Assembly: GCA_964517665.1 (NCBI GenBank)
Contig: CAZFCY010000075.1
Location: forward strand, 1 to 23,364
Reading direction: 5' to 3'
DNA: 23,364 bases
Source of the DNA: Congregicoccus sp964517665
Lineage (GTDB): Bacteria; Verrucomicrobiota; Verrucomicrobiia; Opitutales; Opitutaceae
Shown here: positions 14,700 through 21,951 of the stretch, piece after piece
Layout: every line of letters starts with the position of its first letter
How positions within the stretch are numbered: the stretch's first letter is position 1
Notes under the pieces: model-generated
What the model was told of the DNA's origin: nothing
The model's input: only the letters and a program-made list of their open reading frames with translations
Database searches by the model: none
Position numbers and translations under genes: made by a program

Positions 14700-15401
14700 A
14701 TGGCCAGGCAGCTTATGCGGTTCGTCGAGATGTATCAGGGAAGCTCGTTTCCGACGCGAAGCGAGACGACCGAGGGGGAAACCTGTGTCGTCAAGATGCG
14801 GGGCGCCGGCAATGGCGCCGCCGGATTGCTCAGCGAGTATCTGGTGAACCGGCTCGCCCACGCCGCTGGACTGCCGGCGCCGGATGCGTTTGTCGTGGAT
14901 ATCCCCGCCGGGTTTCCATGGAATTTCGGAACGGACGAGTTTCACGATCTTGTGCAGAAGAGCCCTGGTCCGAACCTCGGGCTCGCATGGCTGGACGGAG
15001 CGAGGCCGGCGCCGCCGGCCAGCTACAATTCCCTGCCGCACGATCTCGTCTCACAAATCGTCACCATCGATCTCGTCTTCGCGAACCGGGATCGCTCGAT
15101 GCGGAGTGGCAATCTGCTGGAGGACCGCGCCCGGCGGCATTGGATCGTCGATCACGGGAGCTGTCGCTTTCTCTTTCAACCGGTCGCCGGGGCCATGCAA
15201 ACGCTGCCGCCGGACCACGCCTTCGCGGGCTGGGAGGATGCTTTCAACCCGCATTGGCTGAAGCCGATCAGCCCCGCGTTGGTTGTTCAGACAATCGACG
15301 AAATCCCGGACGAGTGGCTGGCGGAAACACAGCTCACGCGCGATGATATAGCGCGAACGATGGGCGATCGCATGGCACGGGCCCAAGGCGCACGCGCGTG
15401 A
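14700..15401 (+). CDS. HipA_2-type kinase-like protein
   Basis: Encodes 233 residues. The layout follows the small HipA-like kinase family (HipA_2): VVKMRGAGNGAAGLLSEYLV (from residue 30, with candidate ATP-binding Lys32 and Glu46), RLAHAAGLPAPDAFVVDI, then SPGPNLGLAWLDG, and the catalytic region IDLVFANRDRSMRSGNLL with Asp131 and Asn138, followed by the metal-binding Asp151 in WIVDHG. All candidate kinase residues are present. HipA itself phosphorylates a tRNA synthetase and causes persistence; HipA_2 substrates are not established. No hipB-like antitoxin gene is adjacent, so it need not be a toxin. The ATG at 14700 is chosen over a TTG nine bases upstream. Confidence 0.8.
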   Translation: MARQLMRFVEMYQGSSFPTRSETTEGETCVVKMRGAGNGAAGLLSEYLVNRLAHAAGLPAPDAFVVDIPAGFPWNFGTDEFHDLVQKSPGPNLGLAWLDGARPAPPASYNSLPHDLVSQIVTIDLVFANRDRSMRSGNLLEDRARRHWIVDHGSCRFLFQPVAGAMQTLPPDHAFAGWEDAFNPHWLKPISPALVVQTIDEIPDEWLAETQLTRDDIARTMGDRMARAQGARA

Positions 15402-15498
15402 GGGCTGCCTCACCTTGCCGAAGCAGCACCTGCGCGGCGTCACGGGCATGCTCTCTTGGGATCTTGCGGTTCAGAAACCTCGGGCCGGCGGGCCGGGT

Positions 15499-17130
15499 TT
15501 AGAACGGCCTGCCGTTGGCCTTTGTGCCGCAGAGGGCGACTTCGATTCCGAGTTCGGCGGCGAGGGCGGCTTTTGCATACATCGCGAGATCGGCCGCGGC
15601 GGCGGATTTCGCGTAGGCGACCTGGATGTGGTTGGCCTTGTGGCGCGCCATCATCTGGTCGCGGGAAACGCCGTGGGTGACCGCGTGCATGATCGGCCAT
15701 TCCGGCGTGGTTTCCCTCCAGCGCCGCTCGGTTTCCGCTTCGGGCAGCTCGATCGCCCGGGCGCGGCCGAGGTCCATCTTCAGTTTCCCGCGTTCGACGA
15801 AAACGCGGCTCCACACGATCTCGCCCGGTTTGGCGACGCCGCAGAGCGTGCCGCCGCCAAGGCGGAAATACATCGGCGGCTGTCGGAATGATTTCGTGCC
15901 CGCCCAACCGCCGACGTGATGCGCGGGCGGCGCGGCGCCGGAAATGAGGAAGACCCAGACGAATTCGTCCGTGGTGCCGGACCGGTCGGCGTCGCCCCAG
16001 CGCAGGTCGTGCAGCGTCGTTTCCGCCGGCTCTCCGAGCGCGCGGTGAATGCGGCTGGTGAAGAGCGCGTCGAGTCCGGAGCATTCATCGACTTCGTTGA
16101 AATGCGGAATCGCCTCGCCGCGGCGGATGATCCTGCCGGCGGCGTTTTTCACCGGCGGCCGGTCGTCGTTGTTGAGGGTGCCCTCGACGAGGTCGGAGGC
16201 GGGGAGGAGATCCTTCAAGCCCTGTTGATATTGGATGCCGATCGTTTCGCATCCGAACTCGTCCGCCATCCGGCAGGCGGCGACATACATGCGGCATTGT
16301 TCGAGCACCTGGCTTTCGATCAGCTCGGTCTCCGGATCGGAGCCATACTGAAACTTCAGGCCCTTGTTGATATACCAATCATACACCGCGCGGGCCTCGG
16401 CGTCCGTCACCCGCGTCGTGGCATGATAAAGCGAGGACTGCGAGAGGCGCTCCTTGTAGACACCGCAGGGGAAGAGCAGCTCGTCCGGGACGATGGCGTT
16501 GTGCATGCCCATGCAGCCTTCGTCGAAGACGCCCATGATCGATTTTTTCCGGCGCAGGTCGGCGGCGATCGCGGCGGCGAGTTTCCTCGCGCGCGCCGGC
16601 ACGCTGCATTTCGCCAGCGGCTTCACGTGGTTCGCGCGGTGCTTGATCGAGCCGGTCGCGAGCCACGTCTTCAGACCGCCGAGGAAGAAGGCGTCATCGA
16701 AATTCTCGCTCCACAAGGTCGAGTAGCGCACGCCGGCCTTCGTGAGCGAGCCGTTGAGGTTGAGCATGCCGACCAGGCCCGGCCATGTGCCGGACCAGTT
16801 GGCCACGGTCAGGATCGGACCGCGATGCGAGACGAGGCCGTGCAGCACGTGATGGGAATATTGCCAGACCGACTCGGCGACGATCAGCGGCGCGTCCGGA
16901 TCGATTTGCGCGAACACCTCCATGCCTTCGCGTTGGGAGGCGATGAAGCCGTGCTTCAGCTTCGGTTTGTAGGGATGCGCGCGTTGCGCCTCCCAGCCGA
17001 GGCCGGCGAGGCAGGCGGTGAGTTTTTCCTCCATCTGCTTCTGCGCGGGCCAGCATTTCTCGTTGGCGGACTGGCGCAGGTCGCCACTGGCGACGATCAG
17101 GACGGCGGGCTTTTTCGAGGTCTTCTTCAT
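15499..17130 (-). CDS. FucI/AraA-like sugar isomerase
   Basis: Encodes 543 residues resembling the L-fucose/L-arabinose isomerase superfamily, which interconverts aldose and ketose sugars using a divalent metal. Candidate metal and active-site residues can be placed by analogy with FucI: Glu204 in GVFDEGCMGM, Asp313 in LLPASDLVEG and His501 in HKANHIQVAYA. The N-terminal third (VLIVASGDLRQSANEKCWPAQ) is the nucleotide-fold-like domain of the family, and ANWSGTWPGLVGMLNL matches its typical second segment. The exact sugar cannot be told from sequence. It is divergent from the AraC-type regulator, with 83 bases between starts, which suggests local control by that regulator. No kinase, aldolase or sugar transporter gene is adjacent. 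Confidence 0.85.
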   Translation of the reverse strand: MKKTSKKPAVLIVASGDLRQSANEKCWPAQKQMEEKLTACLAGLGWEAQRAHPYKPKLKHGFIASQREGMEVFAQIDPDAPLIVAESVWQYSHHVLHGLVSHRGPILTVANWSGTWPGLVGMLNLNGSLTKAGVRYSTLWSENFDDAFFLGGLKTWLATGSIKHRANHVKPLAKCSVPARARKLAAAIAADLRRKKSIMGVFDEGCMGMHNAIVPDELLFPCGVYKERLSQSSLYHATTRVTDAEARAVYDWYINKGLKFQYGSDPETELIESQVLEQCRMYVAACRMADEFGCETIGIQYQQGLKDLLPASDLVEGTLNNDDRPPVKNAAGRIIRRGEAIPHFNEVDECSGLDALFTSRIHRALGEPAETTLHDLRWGDADRSGTTDEFVWVFLISGAAPPAHHVGGWAGTKSFRQPPMYFRLGGGTLCGVAKPGEIVWSRVFVERGKLKMDLGRARAIELPEAETERRWRETTPEWPIMHAVTHGVSRDQMMARHKANHIQVAYAKSAAAADLAMYAKAALAAELGIEVALCGTKANGRPF

Positions 17131-17213
17131 GGAAGGGCGGGGTGGCAGGCTGGCGGGAGGGGGCGCCGGTTTTCAATGGATGGACATTATGTCGTGGCCG
17201 CGTCGCCGGGGGA

Positions 17214-18125
17214 ATGGATAAAGATCGCTCCAACATGGACAAAATCGACCGGACCATGCTGGGGAGGCGGTCCCTGCTATCGAAGCAGGTCGGGGAGGCG
17301 CGCTATTTTTTTCTCGATCTTGCGGCGACCCGGCGGCCGGGTCCGGTGGTGGCGATGGGCGGCCGCGAAGTTTGCGACCCCGATTACGTGATCCAGCGCG
17401 ACACATACGCGTTTCACGTCCTCGAGGTGGTCACGGCCGGCGAGGGCACGGTGGTGCTGGACGGCCGCGCCCATGCGCTCGCGGCCGGGTCGGTGTTCGC
17501 GACCGCGCCACATACGCGCTGCGAGATCCGCACGCATCCGCAGCGGCCGTTGACGAAGTATTTCGTCTGTTTCGGCGGCGCCGGGTGTGCGCCGCGGCTG
17601 GCGCGCGCGGGACTCGCGCCGGGCCGGGTGCGCGCGGTCGCGGGCATCGGTGAAGTGGCGAGCGCGGTGGAGGATCTTCTGCGCGAGGGCCGCCTCGCCT
17701 CGCGGCAGACGCGCGAGCTGTGCGGGCATTTGTTCGAGGTCGTCCTGCTCAAGATTGCCTCGCTGGCGGGGCGCCCGACCGCGCAGACCGATCTGGCGCG
17801 CGAGCATTTTGTCCGCTGCAAGACCGTGATCGATGCCGGAGCGGATCGCCTCATGTCGCTCGCCGAGATCGCCCGGGCGGCGGCGCTCGAGCCGTCGAGC
17901 GTGTGCCGGTTGTTCCGGCGGTTTCAGGGAACTTCGCCGCATCGATATCTGTTGCGCCGGAAGATGAATCTGGCGGCGGAGCTGCTGATGGAGCAGGGCG
18001 GGTTGGTGAAGGAGGTCAGCGCGCGGGTGGGCTTCGCGGATCCGTTTCACTTCAGCCGCGTCTTCAAATCCGTGCACGGCATGTCTCCGCGAACGTTCGT
18101 GCGGTCGTTGGGGCGCAGCGGCTGA
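17214..18125 (+). CDS. AraC-family transcriptional regulator
   Basis: Encodes 303 residues: an N-terminal cupin-like sensor (about residues 25-130; HVLEVVTAGEGTVVLDGRAHALAAGSVF is typical) and a C-terminal double helix-turn-helix (about 205-300). The C-terminal signature is clear: MSLAEIARAAALEPSSVCRLFRRFQGTSPHRYLLRRKMNLAAELL, then VKEVSARVGFADPFHFSRVFKSVHGMSPRTFVRSL. Such proteins usually bind a sugar or other small ligand and activate a divergent or adjacent operon, so it most likely controls the sugar isomerase next door. The start is uncertain: ATGs at 17214 and 17235 are both possible, and neither has an ideal ribosome binding site. Confidence 0.93.
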   Translation: MDKDRSNMDKIDRTMLGRRSLLSKQVGEARYFFLDLAATRRPGPVVAMGGREVCDPDYVIQRDTYAFHVLEVVTAGEGTVVLDGRAHALAAGSVFATAPHTRCEIRTHPQRPLTKYFVCFGGAGCAPRLARAGLAPGRVRAVAGIGEVASAVEDLLREGRLASRQTRELCGHLFEVVLLKIASLAGRPTAQTDLAREHFVRCKTVIDAGADRLMSLAEIARAAALEPSSVCRLFRRFQGTSPHRYLLRRKMNLAAELLMEQGGLVKEVSARVGFADPFHFSRVFKSVHGMSPRTFVRSLGRSG

Positions 18126-18306
18126 AGGAGCGGAGGCGAAACAGGCCGGGGCGCGGCGGTCGGGATCTGGATGCGCGCGGGATTGCGCGCCGCAAAACGA
18201 CGACGTCGGCATCTTCGGCTTGCGTCATCGGGGACATGGCGGGTTTCATCTGCGCGGCGAAACGATCGCATTTCGGCGCGATCGCCGTCCTCTCCACAAC
18301 CACGAA

Positions 18307-18678
18307 ATGTCCGATCACCCCTACGCGTTTCTGGCCCTGTTCATCGCCGTGGCGGTGGTGTTTCCTTTCGCCCTGCTCCTGGTCGCGTGGCTGTGGGCGC
18401 GCGTGTTCCAGCCGCCGAAGCCGAGCCTGCTCAAGAACGCGGTCTACGAGTGCGGCATCGAGCCGACGGGCGACGCGCGGATCCAGTTCAAGGCGCACTA
18501 CTACCTCTATGCGATTTTGTTTCTGATCTTCGACGTCGAGGCGCTGTTCCTGCTGCCCTTCGCCGTCGCCTTCACGGGGCTGCCGGCCGGCGCGTTGTTC
18601 GCGATGCTGGTCTTCATTCTCCTGCTTGCCGAGGGCCTCGTCTGGGTCTGGCAACGCGGGCACCTCGAATGGAAATGA
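18307..18678 (+). CDS. nuoA: NADH-quinone oxidoreductase subunit A
   Basis: Encodes 123 residues with three membrane helices, the normal NuoA plan. The conserved loop YECGIEPTGDARIQFKAHYY lies between helices 1 and 2 and carries the Cys near the quinone site, followed by LYAILFLIFDVEALFLLPFA. NuoA sits in the membrane arm of complex I next to NuoH, close to the quinone tunnel. The ATG at 18307 begins MSDHPYAFLALF, directly before the first helix; the longer upstream frame is hydrophilic and unlikely. The stop overlaps the nuoB start (ATGA). It heads the nuo operon. Confidence 0.96.
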   Translation: MSDHPYAFLALFIAVAVVFPFALLLVAWLWARVFQPPKPSLLKNAVYECGIEPTGDARIQFKAHYYLYAILFLIFDVEALFLLPFAVAFTGLPAGALFAMLVFILLLAEGLVWVWQRGHLEWK

Positions 18679-19310
18679 GCGCGACGGAATCCGGCATCGC
18701 CACCGCTGATCGCGACGAGTTGCGCCGTCAGGGCATCCTCGTGACGACGCTTCAGGAGATCTACAACTGGGGCCGCAGCAATTCCATCTGGCCGCTCCAG
18801 TTCGGGCTCGCGTGTTGCGCGATCGAGATGATCGCCGCCGCCACGGCCCGCTTCGACATCGCGCGTTTCGGCGCCGAGATTTTTCGCCCGTCTCCGAGGC
18901 AGGCGGACCTCATGATCGTCTCCGGCACGGTGACGAAGAAGATGGCGCCGCAGGTCGTGCGCGTCTGGAACATGATGGGCGAGCCGAAATACTGCATCGC
19001 CATGGGCGCGTGCGCGATTTCCGGCGGGCCGTTCAAGCAGGGCTACAACGTGCTCAAGGGCATCGACCGCTACATCCCGGTGGACATATACATCCCGGGC
19101 TGTCCGCCGCGGCCGGAGGCGCTGCTCCACGGGCTCATCGAGCTGCAGAAGAAGATCAAGGCGGAGAAACTGACCGGCCCGGCCGCGCCGCGGCACCTGC
19201 AGCGCGACGATCCGGCCGTGTATCCTGTTCCTGAATACGGCGCGCGCGATCTCGAGCCGCCCAGCAATCCCGACGTGTGGCAGCCGCCCGCGATGGAGCG
19301 CAAGGCGTGA
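18675..19310 (+). CDS. nuoB: NADH-quinone oxidoreductase subunit B
   Basis: Encodes 211 residues. NuoB carries cluster N2, the last iron-sulfur cluster before quinone. The four ligands are visible: the tandem Cys47-Cys48 in GLACCAIEM, Cys113 in MGACAISGG and Cys143 in IPGCPPRPE. The C-terminus is extended (about residues 165-211, Pro-rich and hydrophilic) beyond the core domain. The ATG at 18675 overlaps the nuoA stop by four bases; an ATG six bases earlier is also possible. nuoC follows seven bases after the stop. Confidence 0.97.
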   Translation: MSATESGIATADRDELRRQGILVTTLQEIYNWGRSNSIWPLQFGLACCAIEMIAAATARFDIARFGAEIFRPSPRQADLMIVSGTVTKKMAPQVVRVWNMMGEPKYCIAMGACAISGGPFKQGYNVLKGIDRYIPVDIYIPGCPPRPEALLHGLIELQKKIKAEKLTGPAAPRHLQRDDPAVYPVPEYGARDLEPPSNPDVWQPPAMERKA

Positions 19311-19317
19311 CGTGACG

Positions 19318-19920
19318 ATGGAGGCCCTCGAGGAGATTCGCGATCGCGTCCTCGCCGCCGTGCCGGGCGCCGGGGTGGACGTGGTCGTGAATCCCTCGCC
19401 CTCGGCCCAGCACGCGCTTTTGGTGGACAACGCGCACGCGGTCGAGATCGCGCGCTTCCTGCGCGACGACCCGGCGCTGCGCTTCGATTACTGCTCGAAC
19501 TGCACCGGCGTGGACTGGCCCGACCGTGAGATCGTCGAGATGGAAAAGACCGCGGTCGCGCAGCCCGACGGCACGGAAAAGATGGTGGAAACCAAAACCA
19601 GCCGCGTCGAACCGGGCCGTTTCGAGGTCGTTTACCATCTTTATTCGATGAGCCTGAAACACGGCCCGCTCGTCCTGCGCCTGCGCACGGGCAATCGCCG
19701 CGATCAGGTCGCCGTGCCTTCGCTCACACCGGTGTGGCGTTCGTGCGAGTTCCAGGAGCGCGAGGTGTTCGATCTCTTCGGCGTCGTTTTCGACGGGCAT
19801 CCGGATCTGCGCCGGATTCTCATGTGGGACGAGTTTGTGGATCATCCGATGCGCAAGGACTACGTCGAGCCCGACGACAACGAGTGGGAGCCGACGACGC
19901 GTCAGAGGAAGGCGGAATGA
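19318..19920 (+). CDS. nuoC: NADH-quinone oxidoreductase subunit C
   Basis: Encodes 200 residues, a stand-alone NuoC (not fused to NuoD). NuoC belongs to the peripheral connecting module and packs against NuoD. The conserved C-terminal block is clear: CEFQEREVFDLFGVVFDGHPDLRRILMWDEF, then HPMRKDYVEP. A segment LRFDYCSNCTGVDWPD lies near residue 57. The ATG at 19318 is preferred over a GTG six bases upstream. The final codons and stop (GCGGAATGA) are in phase with the following 7-base repeat array, so the 3' end of the gene grades into the array. Confidence 0.96.
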   Translation: MEALEEIRDRVLAAVPGAGVDVVVNPSPSAQHALLVDNAHAVEIARFLRDDPALRFDYCSNCTGVDWPDREIVEMEKTAVAQPDGTEKMVETKTSRVEPGRFEVVYHLYSMSLKHGPLVLRLRTGNRRDQVAVPSLTPVWRSCEFQEREVFDLFGVVFDGHPDLRRILMWDEFVDHPMRKDYVEPDDNEWEPTTRQRKAE

Positions 19921-19967
19921 AGCATTATGAATGTAGAGTGCAGAATTGAGAGCGCGGAATGAAGGAA
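19912..19967 (+). repeat. Heptamer array, left arm between nuoC and nuoD
   Basis: Eight consecutive 7-base units: GCGGAAT, GAAGCAT, TATGAAT, GTAGAGT, GCAGAAT, TGAGAGC, GCGGAAT, GAAGGAA. The fourth base is G in all eight. An 11-base string recurs at 19912 and 19954, exactly 42 bases (six units) apart. The array contains the nuoC stop and the nuoD start. It pairs with the right arm at 20018-20052 (10-base perfect inverted match, 19924-19933 with 20033-20042). Confidence 0.75.
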
Positions 19968-21176
19968 CTGGAGACAGACGATCGATCGCATCCGGCCGAA
20001 GCGCGGGACGCTTCCGGAAATTCTCCATTCTCCATTCATAATTCCTCGTTCGTCCGCCCGGTTCACGACGAATTCCACGGCGACCTGCTCGAGATCTCGA
20101 TGGGGCCGCACCATCCCTCCACGCACGGCGTGTTTCGCATGCAGGCGACGCTCGACGGCGAGATCATCGTCCGGCTCAAGCCGGTGTTCGGCTATCTGCA
20201 CCGCAATCACGAGAAGCTGGGCGAGAGCACGAGCTACCTCGCCTCGATGCCGTATACCGACCGGCTCGATTATCTCTGCTCGCTCACCAACAACTGGGCC
20301 TACGCGCTCGCGGTCGAGAAGCTCGCCGGGACGCAGGTTCCCGAGCGCGCGGAATACCTTCGCGTCGTCACGGGCGAGCTTACCCGCCTGGTGAATCATT
20401 CGTGCCTCGTGGGATTTCTTCTCAACGATCTCGGCACGTCGTTCACGCCGCTGCTCTACGCGTTTCGCGAGCGCGAGAAGATCCTCGATCTCTTCGAGGC
20501 GCTCACCGGCGCGCGCATGATGTGCAATTACCAGCGCTTCGGCGGCTGTCGGGTGGATGCGACGCCGGAGTGGCTCGCGCAGGCCGCGAAAGTGGTCGAT
20601 GCGTGGCCCGCGTTTCTCGACGAGATGGAGGCGCTCCTCTCGGAAAACGAGATCCTGCTCGCGCGCACGCAGGGCGTCGGCGTGCTCGCGCCCGAACTCG
20701 CGGTCGATGCCGGTGTCACCGGCCCGGGGTTGCGCGCGTCCGGCATCGGTTACGACATCCGCAAGGTCGATCGTTATTCCATCTACGACCGTTTCGAGTT
20801 TCGCGTGCCGATCGGCGCGCGTGGCGACGTCTACGACCGCTACATGATGCGCATCCTCGAGATGCGCGAGACGGTGAAGCTCCTGCAGCAGGCGCTTCGC
20901 GACATGCCGGGCGGCCCGATCATGGATCCGAAGTCGCGTTTGCGCGGCTTCAAGCCCAAGCCCGGCGAAGCCTACGGCCGGATCGAGGGGCCCAAAGGCG
21001 AGATCGGTTTCTACCTCATCAGCGACGGCGGCACGAATCCCTTCCGTTACCGCGTGCGCGCCCCGTCGTTCATCAATCTCACCGTGCTCGAGGACATGTG
21101 CCTCGGCCACACCCTCGCCGACGCCATCGTGATCCTCGGCAGCATCGACATCGTGCTTGGGGAGGTGGACAGGTAA
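19959..21176 (+). CDS. nuoD: NADH-quinone oxidoreductase subunit D
   Basis: Encodes 405 residues. NuoD forms the quinone site together with NuoB. Family hallmarks are strong: MGPHHPSTHGVFRM (from residue 48), GYLHRNHEKLGE, then YTDRLDYLCS, with the typical C-terminal block SFINLTVLEDMCLGHTLADAIVILGSIDIVLGEVDR. The first 35 residues or so are unusual: the ATG lies inside the left repeat array, and residues 21-30 (NSPFSIHNSS) are encoded by the right array. No ATG, GTG or TTG in frame lies between the arrays and the conserved GPHHPSTHG, so this start is the only good one, with a purine-rich GAGAG a few bases upstream. The native start appears to have been replaced by repeat DNA. Confidence 0.96.
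   Translation: MKELETDDRSHPAEARDASGNSPFSIHNSSFVRPVHDEFHGDLLEISMGPHHPSTHGVFRMQATLDGEIIVRLKPVFGYLHRNHEKLGESTSYLASMPYTDRLDYLCSLTNNWAYALAVEKLAGTQVPERAEYLRVVTGELTRLVNHSCLVGFLLNDLGTSFTPLLYAFREREKILDLFEALTGARMMCNYQRFGGCRVDATPEWLAQAAKVVDAWPAFLDEMEALLSENEILLARTQGVGVLAPELAVDAGVTGPGLRASGIGYDIRKVDRYSIYDRFEFRVPIGARGDVYDRYMMRILEMRETVKLLQQALRDMPGGPIMDPKSRLRGFKPKPGEAYGRIEGPKGEIGFYLISDGGTNPFRYRVRAPSFINLTVLEDMCLGHTLADAIVILGSIDIVLGEVDR
20018..20052 (-). repeat. Heptamer array, right arm inside the nuoD 5' end
   Basis: Five 7-base units (AAATTCT, CCATTCT, CCATTCA, TAATTCC, TCGTTCG) encode NuoD residues 20-32. The core between the arms holds a small hairpin, GAAGCG (19998-20003) with CGCTTC (20009-20014). Confidence 0.65.
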
Positions 21177-21180
21177 GCAA

Positions 21181-21229
21181 ATGAAGAATTATGAATGTAG
21201 AATGTAGAATGATTAATGCGAAGTGGAAG
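21181..21229 (+). repeat. Heptamer array, left arm between nuoD and nuoI
   Basis: Seven units in phase: ATGAAGA, ATTATGA, ATGTAGA, ATGTAGA, ATGATTA, ATGCGAA, GTGGAAG. Bases 21186-21203 form a perfect 18-bp inverted repeat with 21269-21286. The array shares ATTATGAATGTAGA with the nuoC/nuoD array, so both belong to one subfamily. Confidence 0.85.
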
Positions 21230-21267
21230 AGGGGAAGGGAATGCAAGCGGCGGCGCAGCCGGTTTTA

Positions 21268-21300
21268 TATTCTACATTCATAATTCATCATTCATAATTT
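21268..21300 (-). repeat. Heptamer array, right arm before nuoI
   Basis: Units TATTCTA, CATTCAT, AATTCAT, CATTCAT and a partial AATTT lie seven bases before the nuoI start. This is the inverted partner of the array at 21181-21229. The A/T-rich arm occupies the nuoI ribosome-binding region, so the foldback could limit translation of nuoI when formed. Confidence 0.85.
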
Positions 21301-21306
21301 GATCCC

Positions 21307-21951
21307 ATGACCGGCGCCGGCATCATCAAAGGGCTCGTCGTGACCGCGAAGAATCTCGTGGGGAGCTTCCACGATCCCGCGCGGCTCGTCACAGTCGAGT
21401 ATCCGGAGGAAAGGCCGAAGCTCGCGGAAAACTTCCGCAATTTTCCGTTCCTCGTCCACGACAGGGACGACGATCCGATGGGCACGCTCCGCTGCGTGGC
21501 CTGCCAGATTTGCGAGAAGGAGTGTCCGCCCAAGTGCATCTACATCGAAAAGAGCGCGGACAAGAAACCCGATGCCGTCGGCAAGATGCAGCTCTACCCG
21601 AAGGTTTTCGACATCGACATCTCGGTCTGCATGAGCTGCCAGATTTGCGTCGAGGTGTGCCCGTTCGAAGCGATCAAGATGGACCAGGTCTTCGAGATCG
21701 CGCCGTCCGAGCGCTTCAAGATGCTGCTCCTCGATCGTGAGCAGCTCGCGAAGCCCAACAGTTACTACCATGTGATCCATCCGACCGAGGCCGCGGAGGT
21801 CGATGCGCGCCTCGCCGCCGACCGCAAGGCGGCCGAGGAAAAAGCGAAAGCCGCCGCCGCGAAGGCTGCCGCTGCGAAACCGAAACCGCCGCCCGCCGCC
21901 GCGCCGGATCCCGCGGGCCCCGCTGCCGGCGGCGGGGCGCTTCCCTCATGA
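21307..21951 (+). CDS. nuoI: NADH-quinone oxidoreductase subunit I
   Basis: Encodes 214 residues. NuoI carries clusters N6a and N6b. Two CxxCxxCxxxCP motifs are intact: Cys63, 66, 69, 73 (CVACQICEKECPP) and Cys108, 111, 114, 118 (CMSCQICVEVCPF). The C-terminus has an unusual extension of about 50 residues after HVIHPTEAAEVDARLAADRK: Ala/Lys repeats, then Pro/Ala/Gly-rich sequence ending ALPS. It is likely flexible. nuoI lies directly after nuoD, without nuoE, nuoF and nuoG between them. The stop overlaps the nuoH ATG by four bases. Confidence 0.96.
   Translation: MTGAGIIKGLVVTAKNLVGSFHDPARLVTVEYPEERPKLAENFRNFPFLVHDRDDDPMGTLRCVACQICEKECPPKCIYIEKSADKKPDAVGKMQLYPKVFDIDISVCMSCQICVEVCPFEAIKMDQVFEIAPSERFKMLLLDREQLAKPNSYYHVIHPTEAAEVDARLAADRKAAEEKAKAAAAKAAAAKPKPPPAAAPDPAGPAAGGGALPS

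Noticed and set aside
21181..21300. CRISPR array
   Set aside because: The repeats are 7 bases long, degenerate and contiguous with no spacers, and no cas genes are present.
2794..21300. Insertion sequence or transposon with transposase
   Set aside because: No transposase or integrase frame was found within or beside any of the arrays, and no target-site duplication could be seen.
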